In this document: positions 54,262 through 63,620 of the stretch, piece after piece
How positions within the stretch are numbered: the stretch's first letter is position 1
How the letters are laid out: each line of letters starts with the position of its first letter
Assembly (NCBI RefSeq): GCF_006440675.2
Contig: NZ_CP083951.1
Span: 682,001-746,000 of the forward strand
Length of the DNA: 64,000 nt
From: Mesorhizobium sp. B2-8-5
Lineage (GTDB): Bacteria; Pseudomonadota; Alphaproteobacteria; Rhizobiales; Rhizobiaceae
Reading direction: 5' to 3'
Notes under the pieces: generated by a model
What the model saw: only the letters and a program-made list of their open reading frames with translations
The model's database searches: none
What the model was told of the DNA's origin: nothing
Translations under genes and position numbers: made by a program

Positions 54262-54729
54262 CTAATCGAAATCCGGAATCGTGCCGGGCGGCAGCCCCAG
54301 CCGGCCATTCAGTTCCTTCAGATACCGGCACCAGTCCGGCGTGCCTCCGGCTCCCCTGCCGTTGCCATTGCCGTCGGACGAGTAGCCATTGCCGTGGCCG
54401 TTGCCGCAATTGGCGTTGCCGTTGAAGCTGCCGCCATTGAAGTTGCCGCTGAAACTTCCGGCATTGCCGTTGCCGTTGAAGTTGCCGCTGTTGCCATTGC
54501 CGTTGAAGTTGCCGGCATTGCCGTTGCCGTTGAAATTGCCGGTGTTGCCGAGAGCGTTGGTCACGCCGACGCCGATCGGAAGGTCGGCAATCCTGACCAG
54601 GGTCGAGGCGTCGGCAGCCAGGATCGCGGCAAGCAGCGTGCCGAGCGCGAGGCGGTTTCCGTCAAGCAGCCTCGCCGCCACGCCGCGCTGGCGAGGCCGA
54701 ACGGGCGCGGCTGATCTCAAGCTGGTCAT
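54262..54729 (-). CDS. Gly-Asn repeat protein 1
   Basis: The 155-residue product has a basic N-terminus and a hydrophobic stretch (LALGTLLAAILAADA). The region from about residue 60 to 125 is built of GN(F/A)NGNGN units (NFNGNGNAGNFNGNGNSG). A different, more ordered tail follows (TPDWCRYLKELNGRLGLPP) with the only clear globular signal. Its ATG shares one base with the stop of the next upstream gene (TGATG), so the two are coupled. I do not know the family; the function is unknown. Confidence 0.65.
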   Translation of the reverse strand: MTSLRSAAPVRPRQRGVAARLLDGNRLALGTLLAAILAADASTLVRIADLPIGVGVTNALGNTGNFNGNGNAGNFNGNGNSGNFNGNGNAGSFSGNFNGGSFNGNANCGNGHGNGYSSDGNGNGRGAGGTPDWCRYLKELNGRLGLPPGTIPDFD

Positions 54730-55181
54730 CAGCGGTTCCCCCGGCCGTTGGAGTTGCCGTTGAAGCCGCCGACATTGCCGTTGCCGTTGAAGTTGCCGCC
54801 GTTGAAGTTGCCGTTGCCGGCACCGATGTTGCTGTTGCCGTTATATTGGCCGGTGTTGGAGTTGCCGTTGAAGGCGCCGATGTTGCTGTTGCCGCTTGTC
54901 GGCGAGGTGTTGCTGTTGCCGTTGAAGGCGCCGACATTGCCGGTGCCGCTGTTGAACGCGCCGACATTACCGGTACCGCTGTTCTTGTAGCCGACATTGC
55001 CGCCGAAGTTGCCGAGCGGGTTCATGCTCCTGACGTTCGAACCGAGGGCTTGGCCGTATTTGCCGACCGCCCCCTGGACAGCCGACATGCCGAAGGCCTG
55101 GCTGCCCGTCGCGGTGTCAGCCTTCGCCGCGGTTGCACTCAACAACCCCAGGCATAGCGCCGATATGACGTAGCGTTTCAT
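54729..55181 (-). CDS. Gly-Asn repeat secreted protein 2
   Basis: The 150-residue protein has a clear signal peptide (MKRYVISALCLGLLSATAAKA). A non-repeat stretch (TGSQAFGMSAVQGAVGKYGQ) follows, then degenerate units such as GNVGAFNSGT and GNSNIGAFNGNSN to the end. No mature cysteines are visible. Such short Asn/Gly/Phe repeats suggest a stacked beta-solenoid or amyloid-like fibre, but this is a guess from composition. It is followed by gene 1 with a TGATG overlap. Confidence 0.75.
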   Translation of the reverse strand: MKRYVISALCLGLLSATAAKADTATGSQAFGMSAVQGAVGKYGQALGSNVRSMNPLGNFGGNVGYKNSGTGNVGAFNSGTGNVGAFNGNSNTSPTSGNSNIGAFNGNSNTGQYNGNSNIGAGNGNFNGGNFNGNGNVGGFNGNSNGRGNR

Positions 55182-55356
55182 CTGCGAGCTCCTTCCATGG
55201 CTTAGCTTTTTGAAATTGCACCTGTTTCGAAAAGGACTGGGACCGCCGGCGACATGTCGCGATAGCCTTGCGCGGGGGACGGGCGCGTGGCTCGGCGATC
55301 CCAGAGACGTCTGCGTCTTTCCAAGTTAAAGCTTGGCGACGCTGAAGTTGGCGACG

Positions 55357-55773
55357 CTAGTGGTTGGCGTTGCCGTTTCCGTTGCCGCTACCGGCGCCCC
55401 AGTTGCCGTTGCCGTTGGCATTGCCGTTGCCGAGGCCGAAGTTGCCGTTGCCGTTCACGTTGCCGTTGCCGAGGCCGAAGTTCCCGTTGCCGTTGCCGTT
55501 GCCGTTGGCGGCGCCGGCATTGAGGTTGCCGTTATAGTTGCCGCTGAAGGCACCCATGTTGGCGTTTCCGTTTCCGTTGCCGTTGCCAGCGCCGAAATTG
55601 CCGTTGCCGTTGAAGTTGCCGTTGAAGGCGCCGGTGTTGGCGTTGCCGTTGCCGTTGCCGTTGCCGACGCCGACATTGCCGTTGCCGTTGCCGTTGCCGC
55701 TACCGACCGAAAATGCGGATGCCGAACCAGTCAGAGCCGACAGGACAGCCGCGGCCAGGATGATCTTTTTCAT
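55357..55773 (-). CDS. Gly-Asn repeat secreted protein 3
   Basis: The 138-residue protein has a signal peptide (MKKIILAAAVLSALTGSASA). The mature part is almost entirely GNGNGN runs broken by aromatic or aliphatic residues (GAFNGNFNGNGNFG, AFSGNYNGNLN, NGNWGAG), ending NGNGNANH. It has no cysteine and very few charged residues. ATG 55773 follows GGAGAACGTC. The longer frame upstream is not coding. It lies 175 bp upstream of gene 2 in the same direction. Confidence 0.78.
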   Translation of the reverse strand: MKKIILAAAVLSALTGSASAFSVGSGNGNGNGNVGVGNGNGNGNANTGAFNGNFNGNGNFGAGNGNGNGNANMGAFSGNYNGNLNAGAANGNGNGNGNFGLGNGNVNGNGNFGLGNGNANGNGNWGAGSGNGNGNANH

Positions 55774-56049
55774 GACGTTCTCCTTGGTTTGTGTTGAGCT
55801 TCCCGGCCAGTTCAAGATGACCGAGAGGACGCTCCAAGGATGCACGCAGAAATAGCACCCATGAATTCGGGCTGATCGGCAGGTGCCGTCGGTTTTTCTG
55901 CTGATCCCCGTGTCAGGGAAAGTTGAAGTAATCGGGAAAAAACTGACAGGCATAAAGGCATATGCCGGGTGTATATTGCGCGGAGCATCAACCCCTTGTG
56001 CCTCTTCTCGCGGGGCCGGCACTTCGCGGCGTTGACGGAAAAGAAGTCG

Positions 56050-56766
56050 ATGGAGGGTGGCATCGACACCGGCAAAGACGATAGCTCGAGAAAGCGCCGT
56101 GGCCTGGCGCGGCATCTGGTTGCCGTGCAGGAAGAGCAGCGCCTGCGCCTGTCGCGCGAGCTGCATGACGATCTGGGCCAGATGCTCGCCAGCGTCTCGC
56201 TCGAATTGCACATCGTTCGCGCCGGCTCGCCGGAGATGGACGCCCGCCTCGAGCGCGCCGCGATGCTTATCGACCAGCTGAGCGCCAGGGTGCATGACGC
56301 CGCCTGGAGCCTGCGACCCGCGGACCTCGATCGCCTCGGCTTCAAGGCTTCGGTCGAGGACCTGACAACCATGCTTTGCGGTCAACTCGGCATTGCATGC
56401 GAGATGGACCTTGAAGCCCTGTCGAGCCCGCCGCCTGCCGAGATCGCGCTCACGCTGTACCGCATTGCCCAGGAAGCGCTCACCAATATCGGCAAGCATG
56501 CCGCGCCGAGCCGCGTCAGCGTCACGGCGCACATCCAGGACGATCGGATGCGCCTGACGATCGAGGATGACGGCCGCGGCTTTGACGGCAGCGCCGAACC
56601 TGGTCCGGGCCATTTGGGACTTGCCGGAATGCGGGAGCGGCTGGCGCTGGTCGGCGGCAAATTGTCGGTTGAAACCGCCTGGGGCAAGGGGACCACCATT
56701 TACGCTGACGTGCCCCTCGCCGGCTGCCCGGCGGCTTCGAGCCGGCAACGATGCGATCGGGTCTGA
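56050..56766 (+). CDS. Soluble NarX/DesK-type histidine kinase
   Basis: The 238-residue kinase has a HisKA_3 dimerisation helix with phosphoacceptor SRELHDDLGQMLASVSLE, a linker and a HATPase with N-box RIAQEALTNIGKHA, DDGRGFDG and GLAGMRERLALVGGKLSVE. It has no membrane helix or sensor domain and is short for the family, so the signal may come through a partner. The start is uncertain (ATG 56050, or GTG 55969 further up). It precedes a broken LuxR-type response regulator in the same direction and is divergent from the Gly-Asn repeat genes, with which it shares a 276-bp gap. Confidence 0.85.
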   Translation: MEGGIDTGKDDSSRKRRGLARHLVAVQEEQRLRLSRELHDDLGQMLASVSLELHIVRAGSPEMDARLERAAMLIDQLSARVHDAAWSLRPADLDRLGFKASVEDLTTMLCGQLGIACEMDLEALSSPPPAEIALTLYRIAQEALTNIGKHAAPSRVSVTAHIQDDRMRLTIEDDGRGFDGSAEPGPGHLGLAGMRERLALVGGKLSVETAWGKGTTIYADVPLAGCPAASSRQRCDRV

Positions 56767-57003
56767 AACGGCATCTTCGGCGTCAGGTGGGATTACGTGA
56801 AGCGCTGCACATCCCGGACATTAGCCGCGGCTTACAGTGCGGCATCATTGGGTTAGGCGGGGGATGGCTTACCCGTTGCGGCCGTTTAGGCCTGCCAGGA
56901 CAGACGGGCGTCCCGCGCCAGGCGGGGCAGTTGCCTAGACCATCAAGTACAAGAGGGCCCGCTCCAGGCGAGAGGCTCTTTCATCGACTGATGGAGGTTA
57001 AAG

Positions 57004-57648
57004 GTGTGCTGCAGACGGATATTTGTGGTCGATGACCACCCGATCATCCTGTCGGGGGTCGGGGCGATGATCAGCAGCCAGGACGATCTGACGATCGTCG
57101 GACTGGCCGGCAATGCCGACGATGCCCTCGAGGGGATCGGCAAGTCGCTGCCCGACGTCGCGGTGGTCGACATATCGCTTCCGGGCATCAACGGGGTCAC
57201 GCTGATCGAACGGCTTGGCGAACGCTTTCCCGAGGTCAGCTGCATAGCGCTGACGGCGCATGAGGACCCGGGCTGCCTGCGCCAGGTGCTGGCGGCGGGC
57301 GGGCGCGGCTTCGTGGTCAAGCGGTCGACCGCGACGGACCTGCTGCAGGCCATCCGATGCGTGTTGGCCGGCGACAACTATGTCGATCCGGCGCTTGCGG
57401 CGCGCATATTGAGCCCACGCGGCGCCGCGCAGGGCGATCCGGGCAATCTCAGCGAACGGGAGCGGTCGGTCATCCAGTTGGTGGCGCTCGGTTACAGCAA
57501 CAAGGAAATCTCGTAGCGGCTCAGCCTCAGCATAAAGACGATCGAAACCTATCGCACCAGGGCAACCGACAAGCTCGAACTTCACTCCCGCGCCGCCATC
57601 GTGCGCTTCGCGCACTCGAATGGCTGGCTGATCGAACTGCCGGTGTAG
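57004..57648 (+). pseudogene. LuxR/NarL-type response regulator with in-frame amber codon
   Basis: GTG 57004 follows GGAGG. The receiver domain is intact (IFVVDDHPIIL with acidic pair, phosphoacceptor D in VAVVDISLPGING, T in CIALTAHED, K in GFVVKRST). The LuxR helix-turn-helix then reads LSERERSVIQLVALGYSNKE and IS, TAG (57514-57516), [20 protein letters not shown] to a second stop at 57646-57648. The family usually has Glu (GAG) at the TAG position, so a single G-to-T change explains it. The 170-residue product would lack the DNA-binding helices. It would be functional only with suppression or as a receiver alone. Confidence 0.85.
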
Positions 57649-57683
57649 GCGAACCGGCAGGTTGCGCTTCCGGGGCCGCGCTT

Positions 57684-58532
57684 TCAGAGCTTGTAGAAGC
57701 GGCGGATGATGTCCCAGGCTTCGTCGGCCGTGTCGACGAAATCGATGATGTCCTGATCGCCGGGCGAGATCGTGCCCTGCTCGGCGAGGAAGTCGAGATC
57801 GATCGCCCTTTGCCAGAACGCCTTGCCGAACAGGATGACCGGGACGCGCTCCATGCGTCCCGTCTGGATGAGCGTCAGCGTCTCGAAGAACTCGTCCATC
57901 GTGCCGAAGCCGCCCGGAAACACCGCGACCGCCTTGGCGCGCATGACGAAATGCATCTTGCGGATGGCGAAATAGTGGAAGTTGAAGCAGAGCTCCGGCG
58001 TGACATAGGCGTTGGGCGCCTGTTCGTGCGGCAGAACGATGTTCAAGCCGATCGACGGCGCGCCGACATCGTCGGCGCCGCGGTTGCCGGCCTCCATGAC
58101 GCCAGGCCCGCCACCGGTCACCACGACATATTCACGATAATAGGAGGTGGCCGACTGCTGCGAGCACAGGCGGGCGAATTTGCGCGCTTCCTCGTAATAT
58201 TTGCTGTTCGCCTCGAGGTTCTTCTTCTGCGTCTCGTTCTTCGCCGCCCAGGCCTCGCCACCCGGTTCGGGCAGGCGGGCCCCGCCGAACAGGATGACGG
58301 TCGAGCGAATGCCGCGTTCGGCCAGGATCATTTCCGGCTTGAGCAGCTCGAGCTGCAGCCGTACGGCGCGCAATTCGCGACGCGTCATGAACTCGGGATC
58401 GTTCCAGGCCAGCCGGTAGGTCTCGGCGCGTGTCTGCGGGGTATCCGGCACGCCTTTTGAGCGTTCCAGATCCTCGTCCGAATGCGGCAGCGGCGTCCAT
58501 CCCGCCTTTTCCATGGGAGTCATCGAATCCAC
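57684..58532 (-). CDS. LOG-family (TIGR00730) nucleoside-monophosphate phosphoribohydrolase-like protein
   Basis: The 282-residue Rossmann-fold protein has both LOG signatures: GGGPGVMEAGNRGA and PGGFGTMDEFFETLT. The longer N-terminus (about 80 residues with TPQTRAETYRLAWNDPEF) marks the larger type II-like bacterial branch. Characterised relatives release bases from AMP or cytokinin nucleotides. Whether this one makes cytokinin or only degrades nucleotides is not evident. It is divergent from dapD. Confidence 0.9.
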   Translation of the reverse strand: MDSMTPMEKAGWTPLPHSDEDLERSKGVPDTPQTRAETYRLAWNDPEFMTRRELRAVRLQLELLKPEMILAERGIRSTVILFGGARLPEPGGEAWAAKNETQKKNLEANSKYYEEARKFARLCSQQSATSYYREYVVVTGGGPGVMEAGNRGADDVGAPSIGLNIVLPHEQAPNAYVTPELCFNFHYFAIRKMHFVMRAKAVAVFPGGFGTMDEFFETLTLIQTGRMERVPVILFGKAFWQRAIDLDFLAEQGTISPGDQDIIDFVDTADEAWDIIRRFYKL

Positions 58533-58576
58533 CCGTCCAATTCCCTTACTTGCGCCGTCCCGTGACGCAGGCGCGA

Positions 58577-58605
58577 TTGACCCCCATTGAGCCTTAACAT
58601 AGGGT
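58577..58605 (+). promoter_or_regulatory. Possible dapD promoter
   Basis: TTGACC and TAGGGT are 17 bases apart, about 60 bases before the dapD start. The -35 is good and the -10 weak. Confidence 0.42.
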
Positions 58606-58667
58606 CCGCGCGACTTTTAAACAGGTTAAGGCGCAGCCCCTTAACAGCTTGGTAATGGAGCGAAATC

Positions 58668-59522
58668 ATGTCGAAGCCCGATCTGGCGAGCCTCGAAAAG
58701 ACCATCGAAAAGGCCTTCGAGGAGCGCGACACGATTTCGACCGCGACGCGCGGCGAGACGCGCGACGCCATCCAGGCGGCGCTCGACCTGCTCGACCGCG
58801 GCGTCGCCCGCGTCGCCGAGCGGCGGGACGACGGCAAGTGGCACGTCAACCAATGGCTGAAGAAGGCAGTGCTGCTCTCCTTCCGGCTGAACCCGATGGA
58901 GATCATCAAGGGCGGTCCCGGCCAGGCGGTGTGGTGGGACAAGGTGCCATCCAAGTTCGACGGCTGGAGCGAAGTCGACTTCGAGAAGGCCGGCTTCCGC
59001 GCCGTGCCGTCCTCGGTCGTGCGCCGCTCGGCCTATGTCGCGCCGGGCGCCGTGCTGATGCCGTCCTTCGTCAATGTCGGCGCCTATGTCGATTCGGGCA
59101 CCATGGTCGACACCTGGGCCTCGGTCGGCTCCTGCGCCCAGATCGGCAAGAACGTGCATCTTTCCGGCGGCGTCGGCATCGGCGGCGTGCTGGAGCCGAT
59201 GCAGGCCGGCCCGACCATCATCGAGGACAATTGCTTCATCGGCGCGCGCTCCGAAGTGGTCGAGGGCTGCATCGTGCGCGAAGGCTCGGTGCTCGGCATG
59301 GGCGTGTTCATCGGCCAGTCGACCAAGATCGTCGACCGCGCCACCGGCGAGGTCTTTTACGGCGAAGTGCCGCCGAATTCGGTGGTGGTCGCCGGATCGC
59401 TGCCGGGCAAGCCGCTGCCCAATGGCGAGCCAGGTCCCAGTCTCTACTGCGCCGTCATCGTCAAGCGCGTCGACGCCAAGACCCGTTCCAAGACCTCGAT
59501 CAACGAATTGCTGCGCGATTGA
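58668..59522 (+). CDS. dapD: 2,3,4,5-tetrahydropyridine-2,6-dicarboxylate N-succinyltransferase
   Basis: The 284-residue enzyme of the succinylase branch of lysine/diaminopimelate synthesis transfers succinyl from succinyl-CoA. The N-terminal helical domain ([16 protein letters not shown]) precedes a left-handed beta-helix of hexapeptide repeats ([36 protein letters not shown]) and the tail [12 protein letters not shown]. Length and order are as in other rhizobia. It is encoded with dapE 2.3 kb downstream. Confidence 0.97.
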   Translation: MSKPDLASLEKTIEKAFEERDTISTATRGETRDAIQAALDLLDRGVARVAERRDDGKWHVNQWLKKAVLLSFRLNPMEIIKGGPGQAVWWDKVPSKFDGWSEVDFEKAGFRAVPSSVVRRSAYVAPGAVLMPSFVNVGAYVDSGTMVDTWASVGSCAQIGKNVHLSGGVGIGGVLEPMQAGPTIIEDNCFIGARSEVVEGCIVREGSVLGMGVFIGQSTKIVDRATGEVFYGEVPPNSVVVAGSLPGKPLPNGEPGPSLYCAVIVKRVDAKTRSKTSINELLRD

Positions 59523-59546
59523 TCCTCCACCACAGAGCGGACGCTA

Positions 59547-59918
59547 GTGTCTGAAAGATCGCAATTCCTCTGGCTGTTCTTCAGCCTTTCGGGACGGCTG
59601 AGCCCGGTCGCCTATGCGCTGGCCGGGATTTTGCTGGTGCTTGTCCAGTTTTTCCCGTTCTACCAGTTCGCGCGGGTGGAGCTGAACACGAGCGCCAGCC
59701 AGAACTGGGCCATGATATGCTGGGGCGTGCTGCTCATCTCGGCCTGGGCCACGTTCGCGGTGACGGCGAAGCGCTTCCATGATTTCGGCAAGCCGACCTA
59801 TTTTGCGCTGATCTCGCTGATCATCGGTCCCATCCTGCTCATCATCCTCGCCTGTTTCCGCAGCGATCCCGGACCGAACCGCTACGGCAGGCGCACCAAC
59901 GCGCCGGGCGATAGCTGA
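59547..59918 (+). CDS. DUF805-family membrane protein
   Basis: The 123-residue inner-membrane protein has about four hydrophobic helices and the DUF805 hallmarks: LFFSLSGRLSPVAYALAG at the start, TAKRFHDFGKPTYFAL before the third helix, and DPGPNRYG at the end. The start is GTG 59547, 24 bp after dapD. The function of the family is unknown. Confidence 0.88.
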   Translation: MSERSQFLWLFFSLSGRLSPVAYALAGILLVLVQFFPFYQFARVELNTSASQNWAMICWGVLLISAWATFAVTAKRFHDFGKPTYFALISLIIGPILLIILACFRSDPGPNRYGRRTNAPGDS

Positions 59919-59925
59919 AGTCGCC

Positions 59926-60642
59926 ATGCGCTACCGCACGCTCGATCCGACGCGGATCATCGAGACCGCCCAAAGGCTGGAGGAGCGTGTCGCCGAGCGG
60001 TTCCCGGAAAGGGGCCTGCGCGCCGTCGCCGCCGAACTGGTGTCGCTGTCGCGGGACCTCGCCAAGGCCGCCAAGCAGCTGGAAGCGCCGATCTGGTGGC
60101 TGCGCGGTGTCATCGTCGCGGCCTTCATTGCCGGCGTGGCGATGTTCCTGTTCGTCGGCACCATCCTGCCGCTCGACCGCATTTCGGGCGCCGACGATGC
60201 CGTGCAGTCGATGCAGGGCATCGAGGCGACGATCAACACCGTGATCCTGGCGGTGCTCGGCCTGCTGGCGCTGATCCGCGCCGAGGAGCGGATCAAGCGC
60301 AAGAAAGTGTTCCGGCAGCTGCACGGGCTGCGCTCGCTGATCCATGTCATCGACATGCACCAGTTGACCAAGGATCCGGCGACGCTGTCGGCCGACTTCA
60401 AGCCGACCTCGCACTCGCCCGCTCGCATCACCAACCCCGCCGACCTGGCGCGCTATCTCGACTATTGCTCGGAGATGCTGTCGATCACCGGCAAGATCGC
60501 GGCGCTGTTCGCGCAGTCGGTCAACGACGATGTCGTCGTCAACGCGGTCAACGACATCGAGAACCTGTCCTCCAACCTGTCGCGCAAGATCTGGCAGAAG
60601 ATCACGCTGATCGAGGACCGCCGCTTACCATTTCCGGCCTAA
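59926..60642 (+). CDS. Hypothetical membrane protein in the dapD-dapE region
   Basis: The 238-residue protein has an amphipathic N-terminus with many Glu/Arg residues, two membrane helices (about 57-80, VIVAAFIAGVAMFLFVGTIL, and 98-116, ATINTVILAVLGLLALI) and a 120-residue soluble tail (LLYLDYCSEMLSI-like helices, INDVENL-like end). I recognise the gene only as a conserved rhizobial neighbour type, with no known function. It follows the DUF805 gene by 7 bp. Its end overlaps the convergent reductase by 41 bp. Confidence 0.75.
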   Translation: MRYRTLDPTRIIETAQRLEERVAERFPERGLRAVAAELVSLSRDLAKAAKQLEAPIWWLRGVIVAAFIAGVAMFLFVGTILPLDRISGADDAVQSMQGIEATINTVILAVLGLLALIRAEERIKRKKVFRQLHGLRSLIHVIDMHQLTKDPATLSADFKPTSHSPARITNPADLARYLDYCSEMLSITGKIAALFAQSVNDDVVVNAVNDIENLSSNLSRKIWQKITLIEDRRLPFPA

Positions 60643-61636
60643 GACCAGGCGGACCGCGCTTTACCGCTTCCGCCTGACGCACCAGCGCGGTGACGCGTTC
60701 GTTGACCGGCGTCGGGGCGCCCGTTCGCCTGGCTAGGCGAATGACCGCGCCCTGCAACTCGTCGATCTCGGTCGGGCGGCCGCGTTTGAGGTCGTCCCAC
60801 ATCGACGAGCGCGCCCGAGGGTCGATCGCCAGCATGCGGCGCGCCAGAAGCCCGAACAGCCAGTCGGGCAACCGCAGCACTTTCGGCAGCAGCGCCGGCG
60901 GCAGGCCGGTGATGCGCGCCGGCGCTATGCCCGCCGCCCTCATCGCGGCGAGCGCCTCGTCGATCTCGGCGGCGAGGACGACGCGCCAGCTTCGGTCGGC
61001 CAGTTGCCTCGCCAGCGGCAGGTCGGAGAGCGCCACCAGGGCATTGTTGAGGTTCATCAGCAATTTGCTCCACTGCACCGCCTTCATGTCGGCGCGCGCT
61101 TCGACGGCAAGCCCGTCGACGTCGAGCAGACCGGCAAGGCCATCGACGCCATCGTCGATCATCACCTTGCCCTGGCTAGCGCGATGCGCACGCAACGGCG
61201 CCTCGCCGTCGGGCGACTGGACGACGTTGAACATGACCATGCCGGTCAGCACCCGCCGTCCAGGGAGCGCGGCGCGCAACCTGTCCGCATTGTCGACGCC
61301 GTTCTGCAGGCTGACCACTACGGCATCCGGGCGCCCGTGGGCGGCGATCAGCCCGGCCATCTCCGCGGTTGCGCCGCTCTTCACCGTCACCAGGATGACG
61401 TCCGCATCGGGGAGTGCTTCCGCCGGATCGTCCGTGGCCGAAATCGCTCGCGCTTCGACGCGGCGGTCGCGGCCGTCAAGATCGCTGACGCGCAGCCCGC
61501 TTTCGCGCATGGCCTCGACGACGCGGCCGCGGCCGAGGAAGACGACCTTGCGTCCGGCGAGCGCCAGGCAGCCGCCGACATAGCAGCCAATGCTGCCGGC
61601 GCCGGCTATCGCGATGGTGCTTGTTTCACTGGCCAT
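60602..61636 (-). CDS. Ketopantoate reductase family (ApbA/PanE) protein
   Basis: The 344-residue NADP-dependent reductase has nucleotide motif IAIAGAGSIGCYVGGCLALA and VILVTVKSGATAEMAG. The conserved VSLQNGVDNADRL and the catalytic lysine region KAVQWSKLLMNLNNAL are present, with the C-terminal DLKRGRPTEIDELQGAVIRL. It fits PanE better than the relative at 6814, because the TEIDELNG-type signature is kept. The product would be pantoate for coenzyme A. ATG 61636 is chosen because the upstream frame is not protein-like. Confidence 0.88.
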   Translation of the reverse strand: MASETSTIAIAGAGSIGCYVGGCLALAGRKVVFLGRGRVVEAMRESGLRVSDLDGRDRRVEARAISATDDPAEALPDADVILVTVKSGATAEMAGLIAAHGRPDAVVVSLQNGVDNADRLRAALPGRRVLTGMVMFNVVQSPDGEAPLRAHRASQGKVMIDDGVDGLAGLLDVDGLAVEARADMKAVQWSKLLMNLNNALVALSDLPLARQLADRSWRVVLAAEIDEALAAMRAAGIAPARITGLPPALLPKVLRLPDWLFGLLARRMLAIDPRARSSMWDDLKRGRPTEIDELQGAVIRLARRTGAPTPVNERVTALVRQAEAVKRGPPGLRPEMVSGGPRSA

Positions 61637-61812
61637 GCATTCGTCCTGGCTTGGCCCGCAACTTGCTATTATGCATGTCGTTTTCCCGGAACCGCTGCCC
61701 ACACTTCCGGGCGACATGCATTTATACGCCATGAAAACCATATTGTCGGCGGCATGACCGGCGATGATCTGCCATCGTGACACGACAAACGCTTTCGACT
61801 ATCGCTTTGCCC

Positions 61813-63012
61813 ATGACATTGCCGACCGATCCCGCCGCGAATCTTGCCGCCCTGATCCGTTGCCCTTCCGTGACGCCCGCCGAAGGCGGGGCGCTTGCCG
61901 CGCTGGAGGGTATGCTGAAGCCGCTCGGCTTCTCGGTCGAGCGACCGGTCTTCTCGGAAGACGGCACGCCGGACATCGAAAACCTCTATGCGCGGCGCTC
62001 GGGCAACGGCCCGCATCTGATGTTTGCCGGCCATACCGATGTCGTTCCGGTGGGCGACGAGGCGGCCTGGACGCATCCGCCCTTCGCCGCCGAAATCGCC
62101 AATGGCGAGATGTATGGCCGCGGCGCCGTCGACATGAAGGGCGGCATTGCCTGCTTCATTGCCGCGGTGGCGCGCCATGTCGCGAAGAATGGCGGGCCAA
62201 AGGGCTCGGTGTCGCTGCTGATCACCGGCGACGAGGAAGGACCGGCCATCAACGGCACGACGAAGCTGCTCGACTGGGCGGCGGCCAAGGGCGAGAAATG
62301 GGATGCCTCGATCGTCGGCGAACCGACCAATCCGGATGCGCTCGGCGACATGATCAAGATCGGCCGGCGCGGTTCGCTGTCGGGCAGCGTGACCGTCAAT
62401 GGACGCCAGGGCCATGCCGCCTATCCGCAGCTTGCCGACAACCCGGTGCGCGGGCTCATCAGCCTGGTCGACGCGCTGCTCCATCCGGTGTTCGACAAGG
62501 GAACCAAGGATTTCCAGCCGACCAACCTCGAAGTGACGTCGATCGATGTCGGCAATCCGGCGACCAACGTCATCCCGGCCAAGGCGACGGCCATTTTCAA
62601 CATCCGCTTCAACGACACCTGGGATGCGGAGACCCTCCAGGCCGATATCCACAACCGGCTCGACCAGGCCGCCGGGCGCAAGAAATACCGGCCGGGCAAG
62701 AAGGCGCCGGTCGAGTACGAGCTCGTCTGGCGCGATCGGCCGAGCCATGTCTTCCTCACGCGTGACGAAAAGCTGATCGATACGCTGGGCAGCTCGGTCA
62801 AGGCGGTGGTCGGCAAGACGCCGGCGCTCTCCACCTCCGGCGGTACGTCGGACGCGCGCTTCATCAAGGATTTTTGCCCGGTGGTCGAGTTCGGCCTGGT
62901 CGGCAAGACCATGCATATGGTGGACGAGCGCGTCGCGCTTGCCGACCTCGAGACGCTGACGCAAATCTACGAACGCTTCATCGAAGACTGGTTCGGACAA
63001 GGCCTTTCGTGA
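61813..63012 (+). CDS. dapE: Succinyl-diaminopimelate desuccinylase
   Basis: The 399-residue dinuclear zinc peptidase-M20 enzyme releases succinate to give LL-diaminopimelate. It has [11 protein letters not shown] with the first metal histidine, [11 protein letters not shown], the catalytic [12 protein letters not shown], and late [17 protein letters not shown] 61813 gives the normal N-terminus ([20 protein letters not shown]); a GTG 36 bases upstream is possible. It acts after DapD and DapC in the same pathway as dapD at 58668. Confidence 0.97.
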   Translation: MTLPTDPAANLAALIRCPSVTPAEGGALAALEGMLKPLGFSVERPVFSEDGTPDIENLYARRSGNGPHLMFAGHTDVVPVGDEAAWTHPPFAAEIANGEMYGRGAVDMKGGIACFIAAVARHVAKNGGPKGSVSLLITGDEEGPAINGTTKLLDWAAAKGEKWDASIVGEPTNPDALGDMIKIGRRGSLSGSVTVNGRQGHAAYPQLADNPVRGLISLVDALLHPVFDKGTKDFQPTNLEVTSIDVGNPATNVIPAKATAIFNIRFNDTWDAETLQADIHNRLDQAAGRKKYRPGKKAPVEYELVWRDRPSHVFLTRDEKLIDTLGSSVKAVVGKTPALSTSGGTSDARFIKDFCPVVEFGLVGKTMHMVDERVALADLETLTQIYERFIEDWFGQGLS

Positions 63013-63014
63013 CC

Positions 63015-63620
63015 ATGCTTTCGGCGGACGAAACCTATGCTTCGCTGGCCGGCGCCTGGCGGCTGATGTTCGGCAAGGCCGACGGCTTGCGCCTGCTCGA
63101 CCTTTCGGCCGACGGTTTCTGGAATTCCTTCTTCGCCATTGTCGTGGCGGCGCCGGCGCTGATCGTCGGCTGGGTCGGGATAGCCAATGAGATCGGCGAT
63201 CCGGACGCCTTCGCCGGACGCCTCGGCATGCTGATACGGCTGGCGACCGTCGATATCGGCTCCTGGGTGCTGCCGCTGGTGGCGCTCGCGCTGGTCGCGC
63301 CGCGCGCCGGCATCGGCGGCCGCTTCGTCCACTATGTCGTCGCTTCCAACTGGACGTCGGCGATCATCGCCTGGCTGATGCTGCCCTCGGCGCTGCTCAG
63401 GCTCTTCCTGCCTTCGACCAGCGACGTGAACAGCCTCGTGTCGCTGTTCCTGTTCGCGCTCTCGATGGTGCTGACATGGCGCATGACCAATGCATCGATC
63501 GGCAGGGGCGCCGCCGTGGGCACCACCGTGTTCGTCGGCATGTTCATTGCCTCGCTGCTCGTCCTGTTTGGCTTGCAGGCACTGCTCGGCATCGACATAC
63601 CGGACGGCACGACGGGCTGA
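63015..63620 (+). CDS. Hypothetical multi-pass membrane protein downstream of dapE
   Basis: The 201-residue protein has four to five hydrophobic helices (NSFFAIVVAAPALIVGWVGI, TVDIGSWVLPLVALALVAP, VSLFLFALSMVLTW, TVFVGMFIASLLVLFGL). No enzymatic motif is visible. It starts two bases after the dapE stop, so it is translated in the same transcript. Its function is unknown. Confidence 0.8.
   Translation: MLSADETYASLAGAWRLMFGKADGLRLLDLSADGFWNSFFAIVVAAPALIVGWVGIANEIGDPDAFAGRLGMLIRLATVDIGSWVLPLVALALVAPRAGIGGRFVHYVVASNWTSAIIAWLMLPSALLRLFLPSTSDVNSLVSLFLFALSMVLTWRMTNASIGRGAAVGTTVFVGMFIASLLVLFGLQALLGIDIPDGTTG

Noticed and set aside
54360..55720. Treating the CCGTTGCCGTTGAAGTT-like tandem DNA as a CRISPR or satellite array
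   Set aside because: Unit lengths vary by multiples of three, there are no spacers, and the frames are open with signal peptides and ribosome sites. It is coding repeat sequence.
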